Shown piece by piece: positions 1 through 5,165 of a stretch of 5,165 bases of DNA (the first letter of the stretch is position 1; every line of letters starts with the position of its first letter). The translations under genes were made by a program, and so were the position numbers. The DNA is from an uncultured Selenomonadales bacterium. GTDB lineage: Bacteria; Bacillota; Negativicutes; Selenomonadales; Selenomonadaceae. The stretch covers positions 1 through 5,165 of the forward strand of contig CAMJAZ010000161.1 of assembly GCA_946403735.1 (NCBI GenBank), given 5' to 3'. The notes beneath the pieces were generated by a model, which was given only the letters and a program-made list of their open reading frames with translations, had not been told where the DNA came from and searched no databases.

Positions 1-11
1 TCTTCCGATCT
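1..11. other. Residual Illumina adapter sequence at the contig edge
   Basis: The first 11 bases, TCTTCCGATCT, are identical to the 3' end of the standard Illumina adapter (GCTCTTCCGATCT). They fall exactly at the window edge, inside the cydB reading frame, where they would encode three residues (D-R-K in cydB order) that do not fit the hydrophobic end of the family. They are best read as untrimmed adapter, not genome. The T at position 11 could belong to either. An 11-base match is short, but its position at base 1 makes chance unlikely. Confidence 0.88.
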
Positions 12-937
12 GGTACTAAAATCAAGGCGGCTACTGTCATTATTAACAATGTGCTAGTCGTCGACGCGGAATTATAAATTGTCAAGCTCCATTCTGGTGA
101 CAAGCTTGAAACCATAAGGCGCGGGAACAGTGCGACGAAAAATCCTATCGTAGTTATAGCTATTGTAACCGTTGTTGTGATGAAGGCTGATTTTTGTTTA
201 CCTTCGCGCAAAAAATCCCATGACGCTGAAAGCGTACCTGCCGCTAATGCAAAAATTATTACGCCGACAGTTTTTGAAAGTATATCTGTTTCGTACATTG
301 AAGCGATTATGAAAAGTACGTAGACAAGCCACGCCGCCGCGCCTACGCATTTACCTTTACGCTGAAGGTCAAGCCAAATTCTTTTGTCAGCAAGTCTAAG
401 CATTAAAAAGTTTATTCCGTGAAAGGTGAATAAAAGTACGAACATTACGCCAGCTAAAATTGTGTACGGACTTAGCAGGTTGAAAAAATTTCCTGCGTAG
501 TGCATTTGCGAATCAATCGGCAAGCCGCGCAGTAAGTTTGCAATGGCAACGCCCCATAAAAGCGCTGGTAAAAAACTGCCGAAAATTATTGCTCCGTCCC
601 ACATTAATTTCCAATCGCGTCTATCAAATTTTCCGCGCAGTTCAAATGCAACGCCGCGTAAAATTAAAGCGATTAACATCAGAAAAAGTGCTAAGTAAGC
701 CGTACTGAAAAGTGTTGCGTAAAAGTGAGGAAATGCCGCAAATGCCGCGCCGCCTGCCGTTATCATCCAAACTTCATTGGCGTCCCATACTGGACCGATT
801 GAGCGAATAAATTGCGTACGTTCATTTTCATTCCGTCCAATCATCAACATTCCAACGCCGTAGTCAAACCCTTCAAGGATAAAAAATCCCGTGAACAGTA
901 CGACGATTAAGAGGAACCAAATAATATTTAAATCCAT
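1..937 (-). CDS. cydB: Cytochrome bd ubiquinol/menaquinol oxidase subunit II (CydB), C-terminus cut off by the window edge
   Basis: CydB is the second membrane subunit of cytochrome bd oxidase, which oxidises quinol and reduces O2 to water in the cytoplasmic membrane. The frame starts at ATG 935-937, 6 bases after a strong GGGAGGTG site, and stays open to the left edge. About 308 native residues are present, against roughly 340 in the family, so about 25-30 are missing. Visible family signatures are FILEGFDYGVG (residues 19-29), GPVWDANEVW (48-57, where many homologues have G for A53) followed by ITAGGAAFAAFP, and near the end LFPR, then SLSPEWSLTIYNSASS and a final hydrophobic stretch. The acidic residues D25 and D52 lie in the positions proposed for the proton path in E. 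coli CydB. It is the last visible gene of the cydA operon, 59 bases after the small coiled-coil gene. The final three codons are adapter-derived. Confidence 0.95.
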   Translation of the reverse strand, partial: MDLNIIWFLLIVVLFTGFFILEGFDYGVGMLMIGRNENERTQFIRSIGPVWDANEVWMITAGGAAFAAFPHFYATLFSTAYLALFLMLIALILRGVAFELRGKFDRRDWKLMWDGAIIFGSFLPALLWGVAIANLLRGLPIDSQMHYAGNFFNLLSPYTILAGVMFVLLFTFHGINFLMLRLADKRIWLDLQRKGKCVGAAAWLVYVLFIIASMYETDILSKTVGVIIFALAAGTLSASWDFLREGKQKSAFITTTVTIAITTIGFFVALFPRLMVSSLSPEWSLTIYNSASTTSTLLIMTVAALILVPDRK

Positions 938-943
938 AAAATT

Positions 944-951
944 CACCTCCC
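944..951 (-). promoter_or_regulatory. Ribosome binding site of cydB
   Basis: On the minus strand this reads GGGAGGTG, an eight-base near-perfect Shine-Dalgarno, 6 bases before the ATG at 937. It fixes the cydB start and shows that cydB is initiated independently despite being third in the operon. Confidence 0.85.
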
Positions 952-996
952 ATTTTTATCAAAAATTCTAAACTACAAGAATAATTTTGTCAAACG

Positions 997-1362
997 TTAC
1001 ATTTTCGTGATAACCGAATAAACAATGCCGACAACTGCTACTACCATTGCACCTATGCCAATCATTGCCGTCAGCGCCATGTTTCTTACGTTTTTTCCAA
1101 TATCATCAATTTTTTCTTCCAGCTTGGAAAATTTTTCTTCCATTTTAGAAAATTTTTCGTCAGTACTTTCTTGGAGTTTTAAAATTTTTGCATCAGTACT
1201 TTCTTGGAGCTTTAAAATTCTTTCGTCCATTGCACGAATTTCTTCCGCACGCATTTTATTTTGTTCGCGAATTTCGTCAATGAACATATCGACTTTTGTT
1301 TCTATGACGCTTATTCGTCGCTCATAGTCGACGTTGACGCCGCCAGCATTATCACCCACCAT
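997..1362 (-). CDS. Small coiled-coil protein with one C-terminal membrane helix, encoded between cydA and cydB
   Basis: No family is recognised. The 121-residue product has a short polar N-terminus, a charged heptad-rich coiled coil (about residues 13-92) and one hydrophobic segment (about 96-117, ALTAMIGIGAMVVAVV onward), ending in TKM. There is no signal peptide, so it is probably tail-anchored with the coiled coil in the cytoplasm. The coiled coil contains two 11-residue repeats (ILKLQESTDAK 49-59 and ILKLQESTDEK 60-70), then two heptads (FSKMEEK 71-77 and FSKLEEK 78-84). The layout resembles XhlA-type phage proteins and other coiled-coil plus single-helix membrane proteins, which is not evidence of function. 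The start ATG lies 1 base past the cydA stop, and its GGAGGAGGT site (1371-1379) overlaps the last cydA codons, so the two are probably translationally coupled. It is much larger than known bd accessory peptides such as CydX or CydS (about 30-40 residues). A role in oxidase assembly or positioning is only a guess from context. Confidence 0.85.
   Translation of the reverse strand: MVGDNAGGVNVDYERRISVIETKVDMFIDEIREQNKMRAEEIRAMDERILKLQESTDAKILKLQESTDEKFSKMEEKFSKLEEKIDDIGKNVRNMALTAMIGIGAMVVAVVGIVYSVITKM
1114..1155 (-). repeat. Two tandem 21-bp units within the coiled-coil gene
   Basis: Units 1114-1134 and 1135-1155 share most bases (both begin TTCTTCCA and end AGAAAATTT or GGAAAATTT on the plus strand). 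They encode the heptads FSKMEEK and FSKLEEK. The period of seven codons equals one coiled-coil heptad, so gain or loss of a unit would keep both reading frame and helix phase. Confidence 0.8.
1160..1225 (-). repeat. Two tandem 33-bp units within the coiled-coil gene
   Basis: Units 1160-1192 and 1193-1225 match at 29 of 33 positions, and the first 17 bases are identical. They encode ILKLQESTD-A-K and ILKLQESTD-E-K, an 11-residue period (hendecad) that suits a coiled coil. The high DNA identity suggests a recent duplication. Together with the neighbouring 21-bp pair this makes the segment prone to length change. Confidence 0.9.
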
Positions 1363-1363
1363 T

Positions 1364-2740
1364 TTATTCGACCTCCTCCGTGATTTTTGTACGGTTAATG
1401 AAACTTACCGCCGTAAATACCGCAATAACGGCTAATAACAGATAAATTCCAGTAAAGCCGATTAAAGTTAGCCAAACTTCGCCGCTTGATAAATTCGGAC
1501 TTACAGCCTGCGCGGTTTTCTGCAATCCCACTACTATCCAAGGTTGCCTTCCTGCCTCTGCAATGTACCAGCCAACGGAATTTGCGATAAATGGCAATGG
1601 CAAAAGTATCGGTGCAAATTTTAAGGCGCAACGCAGACAATTAGGTTGCTGAATTTTTCTGTCGAAGAAAAACGCTAACAATCCCATTACAAAGACAATT
1701 CCAAGCATCAGCATACCTGCGCCGACCATTATTCTAAAGCTCCAAAACATTCCGCGTACATCTGGAATATAATTTCCTGGTCCGTACTGTTCAACCGCTT
1801 CACGCTGTAAATCATTAATGCCTTTAACTTCGCCACTGAATGAATTGTGAACCATAAATGTGAAAAGGTAAGGTATCGTAATTTCAGAATCGTTACGCCC
1901 TGCCGCTTGATTTATATCAGCCACAACAGCGAACGGCGCGGGATCTTCCGTCTCCCATAACGCCTCAAATGACGCTAACTTCATAGGATTTCCCGTCGCT
2001 AAATATTGCGCGTGCATATGTCCCGAGCCGATAACGCCGAAAATTCCCAACAATGAAAATAAAACTGCGCGGCGCAAAGTTCGTACAAACATTTCACGCG
2101 AAATTTCATCCGTCGCAATTTTCCACGCGCTGACTACGATAACTAAAAATCCAGCCGTCGTAATTCCAGCAAAAAATGCGTGTGAATATTCGCCGAGTAC
2201 GTAGCGATTGGTGATTAAGTCAAACAAACTTGTCATGACCGCGCGTCCGTCTTGAATTTCATAGCCAACTGGATGTTGCATAAAACTATTTGCAACTAAA
2301 ATCCAAAATGCTGAAAGGTTACTGCCAAATGCTACAATCCAAATGCAAAGACAGTGCAATTTTTCACTAAGTTTATCCCAACCAAAAATCCATACGCCGA
2401 TGAAAGTTGATTCAATAAAAAATGCGGTCAAAGCCTCAAGCGCAAGTGGCGCACCAAAAATATCGCCCATAAATCGCGCGTACTCTGACCAGTTCATACC
2501 AAAATGAAATTCTTGTACAATGCCCGTGACAACACCCATTGCAAAGTTAATTAAAAATATCGTGCCGAAAAATTTTACCAGCTTTTTCAGCTTGATTCGC
2601 TCTTCATAACTGCCGCTATTTATGTACCACGTTTCAAGCAACGCTACGAAAATTGACAACCCCAACGTCACGGGTACGAAAAGAAAATGATATACCGTTG
2701 TTATCGCAAATTGTAAGCGGGATAAAATTAAAGCGTCCAT
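1364..2740 (-). CDS. cydA: Cytochrome bd ubiquinol/menaquinol oxidase subunit I (CydA), short-Q-loop type
   Basis: CydA carries the three hemes and the quinol site of cytochrome bd oxidase, a high-affinity O2 reductase of the cytoplasmic membrane. Numbered from ATG 2738-2740 it has 458 residues. Visible ligands and key residues, by alignment to E. coli CydA from memory, are H18 (in SRLQFAITTVYHFLFVP), H187 (YSHAF) and M338 (FRIMVG) as heme ligands; E102 and E110 in LEALTAFFIES; and the quinol-site pair K254 and E259. The GWYIAEAGRQPW signature lies at 390-401. The protein is about 65 residues shorter than E. coli CydA and lacks the long Q-loop insertion, as in Bacillus-type enzymes. A TTG codon lies upstream in frame at 2758, but the Shine-Dalgarno GAGAAGG (2748-2754) overlaps that extension and sits 7 bases before ATG 2740. 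Homologues also begin at M-D-x-L, so the ATG is preferred. It heads the operon with the coiled-coil gene and cydB. Confidence 0.97.
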   Translation of the reverse strand: MDALILSRLQFAITTVYHFLFVPVTLGLSIFVALLETWYINSGSYEERIKLKKLVKFFGTIFLINFAMGVVTGIVQEFHFGMNWSEYARFMGDIFGAPLALEALTAFFIESTFIGVWIFGWDKLSEKLHCLCIWIVAFGSNLSAFWILVANSFMQHPVGYEIQDGRAVMTSLFDLITNRYVLGEYSHAFFAGITTAGFLVIVVSAWKIATDEISREMFVRTLRRAVLFSLLGIFGVIGSGHMHAQYLATGNPMKLASFEALWETEDPAPFAVVADINQAAGRNDSEITIPYLFTFMVHNSFSGEVKGINDLQREAVEQYGPGNYIPDVRGMFWSFRIMVGAGMLMLGIVFVMGLLAFFFDRKIQQPNCLRCALKFAPILLPLPFIANSVGWYIAEAGRQPWIVVGLQKTAQAVSPNLSSGEVWLTLIGFTGIYLLLAVIAVFTAVSFINRTKITEEVE

Positions 2741-2747
2741 ATTCATA

Positions 2748-2754
2748 CCTTCTC
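2748..2754 (-). promoter_or_regulatory. Ribosome binding site that decides the cydA start
   Basis: On the minus strand this reads GAGAAGG, 7 bases before ATG 2740. It lies inside the codons of the longer TTG-initiated frame, which argues against that longer start. The GAAGGTA stretch here (2752 to 2746) can pair with TGCCTTC (2802 to 2796) in the 3' arm of the upstream inverted repeat. Confidence 0.75.
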
Positions 2755-2783
2755 TCAAAAAAATTTTTTACCGTATGTACAAC

Positions 2784-3118
2784 AAAATTTCGGGTGAAGG
2801 CAGAAAAATCTTTCGTCGTCTATTCGTCGCTTGTCGAATTTGTAAAAGTTAAATCCGACGCGGCAACTCAGCGAATAAATCATTGATTAGATGACCTTTT
2901 TGAGATGTGATAAAGATTTTGTGGAAGTTTGCCTGACGCATTTAGGAATTTTCGTCTATCGAAATTCAGTCCTATGGTGGCGGTCAAACCCAACATTCAC
3001 AATATGTGGCGCTTTTGCGGAGCTAAATTTTCTTGAAAACTCAAAGGAAATGCAGCCTCTTAGTTCATCTGCACCTGAACCGACTTCGTCCAAAATCCCT
3101 GCCCTCACCCGAAATTTT
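2784..3118 (-). ncRNA. Candidate structured leader RNA (or MITE-like element) bounded by 20-base inverted arms, upstream of cydA
   Basis: This 335-base segment begins and ends with complementary arms. On the minus strand the 5' arm (3118-3099) reads AAAATTTCGGGTGAGGGCAG and the 3' arm (2803-2784) reads CTGCCTTCACCCGAAATTTT. In leftward RNA all 20 positions pair, one as G-U. On DNA the repeat is 19 of 20. A sigma-A-like promoter starts transcription about 3 bases before the 5' arm, so the arms would close the whole transcript as a terminal helix. Local hairpins occur inside, the best at 2943-2974. It matches no riboswitch or housekeeping RNA I can recognise; RNase P, tmRNA and SRP RNA signatures were looked for and not seen. 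It could instead be a non-autonomous transposable element with terminal inverted repeats, although no clear target duplication is visible. The cydA ATG follows 43 bases after the 3' arm, so it may act as a 5' leader of the cyd operon. Confidence 0.45.
2943..2974 (-). other. Internal hairpin in the cydA leader
   Basis: On the minus strand UAGG (2974-2971) pairs with CCUA (2946-2943). Further in, AAUUUCG pairs with CGAAAAUU across an AUAGA loop, with one bulged A and four unpaired bases (ACUG) on one side. The total is 11 pairs. It is the most convincing local helix inside the larger element. It has no following T-run, so it is not an intrinsic terminator. Confidence 0.5.
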
Positions 3119-3127
3119 ATTTATCAG

Positions 3128-3156
3128 ATTATACAAGCGTCAAGAAAATTATTCAA
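3128..3156 (-). promoter_or_regulatory. Predicted sigma-A-type promoter of the cydA operon leader (leftward)
   Basis: On the minus strand the -35 hexamer TTGAAT (3156-3151) and a consensus -10 TATAAT (3133-3128) are 17 bases apart. The predicted start is an A near 3121, which gives about 380 nt of leader before the cydA ATG. An overlapping weaker option is TTGACG (3143-3138) with TAAAAT (3119-3114), spacing 18, which would start inside the inverted arm. The -35 overlaps the palindrome AAGCGCTT (3155-3162), and CAAGCG occurs at 3134 and 3154, 20 bases apart, so a repressor site is possible. Confidence 0.65.
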
Positions 3157-3223
3157 GCGCTTAAATAGATTTTTATTCACAACAAATTTAAATACGCATT
3201 AATAAAGTGCTACTGGTTACCTC

Positions 3224-3246
3224 AATTTTTTAAACGCTAAAAAATT
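3224..3246. promoter_or_regulatory. A/T-only inverted repeat directly upstream of the iorA -35 box
   Basis: AATTTTTTA (3224-3232) and TAAAAAATT (3238-3246) form a perfect 9-base inverted repeat around the five bases AACGC. The repeat ends one base before the predicted -35 hexamer, and its centre is about 47 bases before the predicted transcription start. It could be an UP element or an operator for a regulator of iorA. A terminator is less likely because the stem contains no G-C pair. Confidence 0.5.
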
Positions 3247-3275
3247 TTGATTTTACTAAACGTATTTGCTATAAT
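3247..3275 (+). promoter_or_regulatory. Predicted sigma-A-type promoter of iorA with extended -10
   Basis: TTGATT (3247-3252) and a perfect TATAAT (3270-3275) are separated by 17 bases, and a TGC (3267-3269) directly before the -10 makes it an extended -10 promoter. The predicted start near 3282 gives a leader of about 28 nt that contains the Shine-Dalgarno. This is a strong match on every element. Confidence 0.75.
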
Positions 3276-3294
3276 TTTTACGTGATTATTTTTT

Positions 3295-3301
3295 AAGGGA
3301 G
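3295..3301 (+). promoter_or_regulatory. Ribosome binding site supporting the TTG start of iorA
   Basis: AAGGGAG lies 8 bases before TTG 3310-3312. The next in-frame ATG (3322-3324) would be 20 bases from this site, too far, and would remove the first four residues of the conserved N-terminal MKELMLGN block. TTG is therefore the likely start. Confidence 0.75.
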
Positions 3302-3309
3302 TCTTTAAC

Positions 3310-5037
3310 TTGAAAGAATTAATGTTGGGAAATAAAGCGTTGGCGCGTGGCTTGTACGAAGCTGGCGTATGTTTCGTGTCAAGCTATCCAGGCACACCGT
3401 CAACCGAAATTACCGAAGAAGCCGCAAAGTACGACGAAATTTATTGCGAATGGGCGCCCAATGAAAAAGTCGCAATGGAATCAGCTTTTGGCGCGTCGCT
3501 TGCTGGCAGACGTGCTTTTTGCGGACAAAAACACGTTGGCTTGAACGTTTCCGCCGATCCACTTTTCACGCTGTCTTATACTGGCGTCAACGCAGGACTT
3601 GTCGTCGTAGTAGCTGATGATGCGGGTATGCACTCTTCGCAAAATGAACAGGACAGCCGCCATTACGCGATAGCCGCTAAAGTTCCAATGCTTGAACCGT
3701 CTGATTCTGCAGAGGCGTTGAATTTTGCCAAGCTTGCTTATGAAATTTCAGAGCAATTCGATACGCCCGTTATTATAAAAATGTGTACGCGCGTTGCTCA
3801 TTCTCAATCGATTGTCGAAATTGGCGAACGTGTCGACGTGAAAAAATCTTATGAAAAAAATATCCCCAAGTACGTGATGATGCCTGGCAATGCTAAACGC
3901 CGTCATCCAGTAGTTGAGGAACGTACAAAAAATTTAAAAGCTTACGCTGAAACGACGCCGATTAACCGCGTTGAAATTTTTTCCGACGAAATTGGAATTA
4001 TCACTGCGTCGACTTGCTATCAGTACGTCAAGGAAGTTTTCGGCGACAGTGCTAGCGTTTTGAAATTGGGAATGACGAATCCACTGCCCGACGAACTAAT
4101 TAAAAATTTTGCGTCGAAAGTCAAAAAACTTTACGTTGTGGAAGAGCTTGACGACGTTATAGAAAATCACGTTAAAAGTTTGGGAATTGAAGTTGAAGGC
4201 GCTAACATTTTGCCGCGTATTGATGAATTTTCGCAAAATCTCATTGCAAAATCTTTTGGTCGTGAAGTTCCAACTGGAAATGCGCTTGAAGATGAAATTC
4301 CTGCGCGTCCGCCAGTAATGTGTGCAGGCTGTCCACATCGCGGGCTTTTTTATTCGCTGAAAAAAAGAAAATGTACCGTACTCGGCGATATTGGCTGTTA
4401 CACTTTGGGCGCAGTGCCGCCGCTTAGCACGATTGAAATGACTTTGTGTATGGGCGCGTCAATCAGTGCAACTCACGGCTTTAATAAAATGCTCGGCGCT
4501 GAAAGTGAAGGGAAAACTGTTGCAGTTATCGGCGATTCAACTTTCATGCATTCTGGAATGACGGGACTTGCTAATGTCGCTTACAATCAGTCAAACTCTA
4601 CCGTGATAATTTTGGACAACTCAATAACTGGCATGACTGGTCATCAGCAAAATCCTACGACTGGCTACAATATTAAAGGCGACCCTGCTGGCAAAATTAA
4701 TCTGGAGGAACTCTGCCGCGCGATGGGCATTAATCGCGTTCGCGTTGTCGACCCTTACAATTTAAAAGAATGTGACGAAGTTTTAAAGGAAGAACTTGCC
4801 GCGCCTGAACCGTCCGTTATAATTTCGCGTCGTCCTTGTGCATTATTGAAGTACGTTAAACATAATCCGCCGCTTAAAGTTGACGCTGAAAAATGTATCG
4901 GCTGTAAATCTTGTATGAAAATCGGTTGTCCCGCAATTTCTATGAAAAATGGTAAAGCCGTCGTCGATTCAACTCAATGTGTCGGTTGCAATGTTTGTTC
5001 GCAACTTTGTCCCAAAAAAGCCTTTGTTAATACGTAA
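3310..5037 (+). CDS. iorA: Indolepyruvate:ferredoxin oxidoreductase, alpha subunit (IorA)
   Basis: With its beta subunit this cytoplasmic enzyme converts indolepyruvate and related aryl pyruvates plus CoA to aryl-acetyl-CoA and CO2, passing electrons to ferredoxin; this is a step in anaerobic aromatic amino acid breakdown. The 575-residue product is close to the usual family length. In order it shows an N-terminal pyruvate-ferredoxin-oxidoreductase-like domain (YPGTPSTEI at 26-34); a middle domain; CAGCPHRG (338-345); the thiamine diphosphate domain with GDIGCYTLG (359-367) and GDSTFMHSG (408-416) leading to N437 in LDNSITGMTGHQ; and a C-terminal ferredoxin domain. Two [4Fe-4S] sites are complete: C529, C532, C535 and C540, spaced CxxCxxCxxxxCP, and C557, C560, C563 and C567, spaced CxxCxxCxxxCP. 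The wider first spacing is usual for IorA. Translation starts at TTG 3310. The expected neighbour iorB is not found in the 128 bases that follow. The stop codon falls inside a tandem heptamer repeat. Confidence 0.97.
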   Translation: MKELMLGNKALARGLYEAGVCFVSSYPGTPSTEITEEAAKYDEIYCEWAPNEKVAMESAFGASLAGRRAFCGQKHVGLNVSADPLFTLSYTGVNAGLVVVVADDAGMHSSQNEQDSRHYAIAAKVPMLEPSDSAEALNFAKLAYEISEQFDTPVIIKMCTRVAHSQSIVEIGERVDVKKSYEKNIPKYVMMPGNAKRRHPVVEERTKNLKAYAETTPINRVEIFSDEIGIITASTCYQYVKEVFGDSASVLKLGMTNPLPDELIKNFASKVKKLYVVEELDDVIENHVKSLGIEVEGANILPRIDEFSQNLIAKSFGREVPTGNALEDEIPARPPVMCAGCPHRGLFYSLKKRKCTVLGDIGCYTLGAVPPLSTIEMTLCMGASISATHGFNKMLGAESEGKTVAVIGDSTFMHSGMTGLANVAYNQSNSTVIILDNSITGMTGHQQNPTTGYNIKGDPAGKINLEELCRAMGINRVRVVDPYNLKECDEVLKEELAAPEPSVIISRRPCALLKYVKHNPPLKVDAEKCIGCKSCMKIGCPAISMKNGKAVVDSTQCVGCNVCSQLCPKKAFVNT

Positions 5038-5060
5038 TGAGGAATGCGTAATGCGTAATG
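5033..5060 (+). repeat. Four tandem heptamers spanning the iorA stop codon
   Basis: Four 7-base units run without a gap: CGTAATG (5033-5039), AGGAATG (5040-5046), CGTAATG (5047-5053) and CGTAATG (5054-5060). The iorA TAA (5035-5037) lies in the first unit. Unit 2 differs at two bases. A short open frame through this repeat and onward (to about 5158) is repeat-derived and is not called as a gene. Confidence 0.8.
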
Positions 5061-5165
5061 AAAAATTTTATAAGCTACATGCTACTAGGGTGTGTTCACA
5101 CTATTATACGAAAAAATCTCAAAATCCAATTTCTCAATGCTATACTGTATGTAACTGAAAACGGA
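5061..5165. other. Non-coding tail after iorA, possible edge of a dispersed or insertion element
   Basis: No iorB start or other convincing gene is seen. CTAG (5085-5088) is followed by GG and the palindrome GTGTG-TT-CACAC (5090-5101), and further on by TGCTATACT (5138-5146), which resembles an extended -10 box reading rightward but lacks a good -35. A palindrome next to CTAG at a contig end could be the terminus of an insertion sequence, since assemblies often break at such repeats. Only one end would be visible, so this is a weak proposal. Confidence 0.25.

Noticed and set aside
2741..2758. Six-residue N-terminal extension of CydA from TTG 2758
   Set aside because: The Shine-Dalgarno lies inside this extension and is correctly spaced for ATG 2740, and the family N-terminus fits the ATG.
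2757..2769. A-run followed by T-run before cydA as a terminator
   Set aside because: It is a plain A/T palindrome without a loop or G-C stem, so it cannot form a stable terminator hairpin.
2956..3108. Minus-strand GTG-initiated frame of 50 codons inside the cydA leader element
   Set aside because: It has no Shine-Dalgarno, begins within the paired arm, and its codons overlap predicted stems. A leader peptide cannot be excluded, but nothing supports translation.
2784..3118. Known RNA classes (RNase P RNA, tmRNA, SRP RNA, T-box, lysine, cobalamin or SAM riboswitches)
   Set aside because: The conserved sequence blocks of these classes were looked for by eye on the minus strand and not found; the length alone is compatible with RNase P RNA or tmRNA.
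2891..3202. Plus-strand open frame of 103 codons in the intergenic region
   Set aside because: It lacks a ribosome binding site and recognisable domains, lies antisense to the predicted cyd leader, and runs over the opposing promoter; its composition does not look protein-like.
5090..5101. Palindrome GTGTG-TT-CACAC as an intrinsic terminator of iorA
   Set aside because: The stem is only 5 pairs with a 2-base loop and is not followed by a T-run.
4949..5158. Plus-strand 69-codon frame overlapping the 3' end of iorA
   Set aside because: Most of its first half is an out-of-frame shadow of the iorA ferredoxin domain, and the rest is repeat-derived sequence with no domain.

Overview
The window looks like one short, low-GC contig from an anaerobic or microaerophilic Bacillota-type bacterium, possibly a Negativicutes relative. 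The evidence is a short-Q-loop cytochrome bd, strong GGAGG-type ribosome binding sites, a TTG start, sigma-A-like promoters and an indolepyruvate:ferredoxin oxidoreductase. The taxonomic call is inference. The first 11 bases match the end of an Illumina adapter, so the left edge is an artefact that overwrites the truncated cydB.

Left half (1-2740, minus strand): a cytochrome bd quinol oxidase operon in the order cydA, a small gene, then cydB, which runs off the left edge. The small gene encodes a 121-residue coiled-coil protein with one C-terminal membrane helix. It sits 1 base after cydA, and its ribosome binding site lies inside the last cydA codons. CydA and CydB would reduce O2 to water using quinol; the role of the small protein is unknown.

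Middle (2741-3309): a 569-base divergent intergenic region. A leftward sigma-A-like promoter (about 3128-3156) would start transcription near 3121 and give cydA a leader of about 380 nt. That leader begins and ends with complementary 20-nt arms (3099-3118 and 2784-2803; 20 pairs including one G-U in the leftward RNA). It contains a clear internal hairpin, and the 3' arm can also pair with the cydA Shine-Dalgarno. This is the best candidate here for an undescribed element: either a structured regulatory leader or ncRNA, or a MITE-like insertion. A rightward promoter with an extended -10 (3247-3275), preceded by an A/T-only inverted repeat, serves iorA.

Right half (3310-5037, plus strand): complete iorA, the alpha subunit of indolepyruvate:ferredoxin oxidoreductase, which oxidises aryl pyruvates from aromatic amino acids to aryl-acetyl-CoA with ferredoxin as acceptor. 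The iorB partner is not found in the 128 bases after it. That tail holds four tandem heptamers and a small palindrome next to CTAG, and may be the edge of a dispersed repeat or insertion element.
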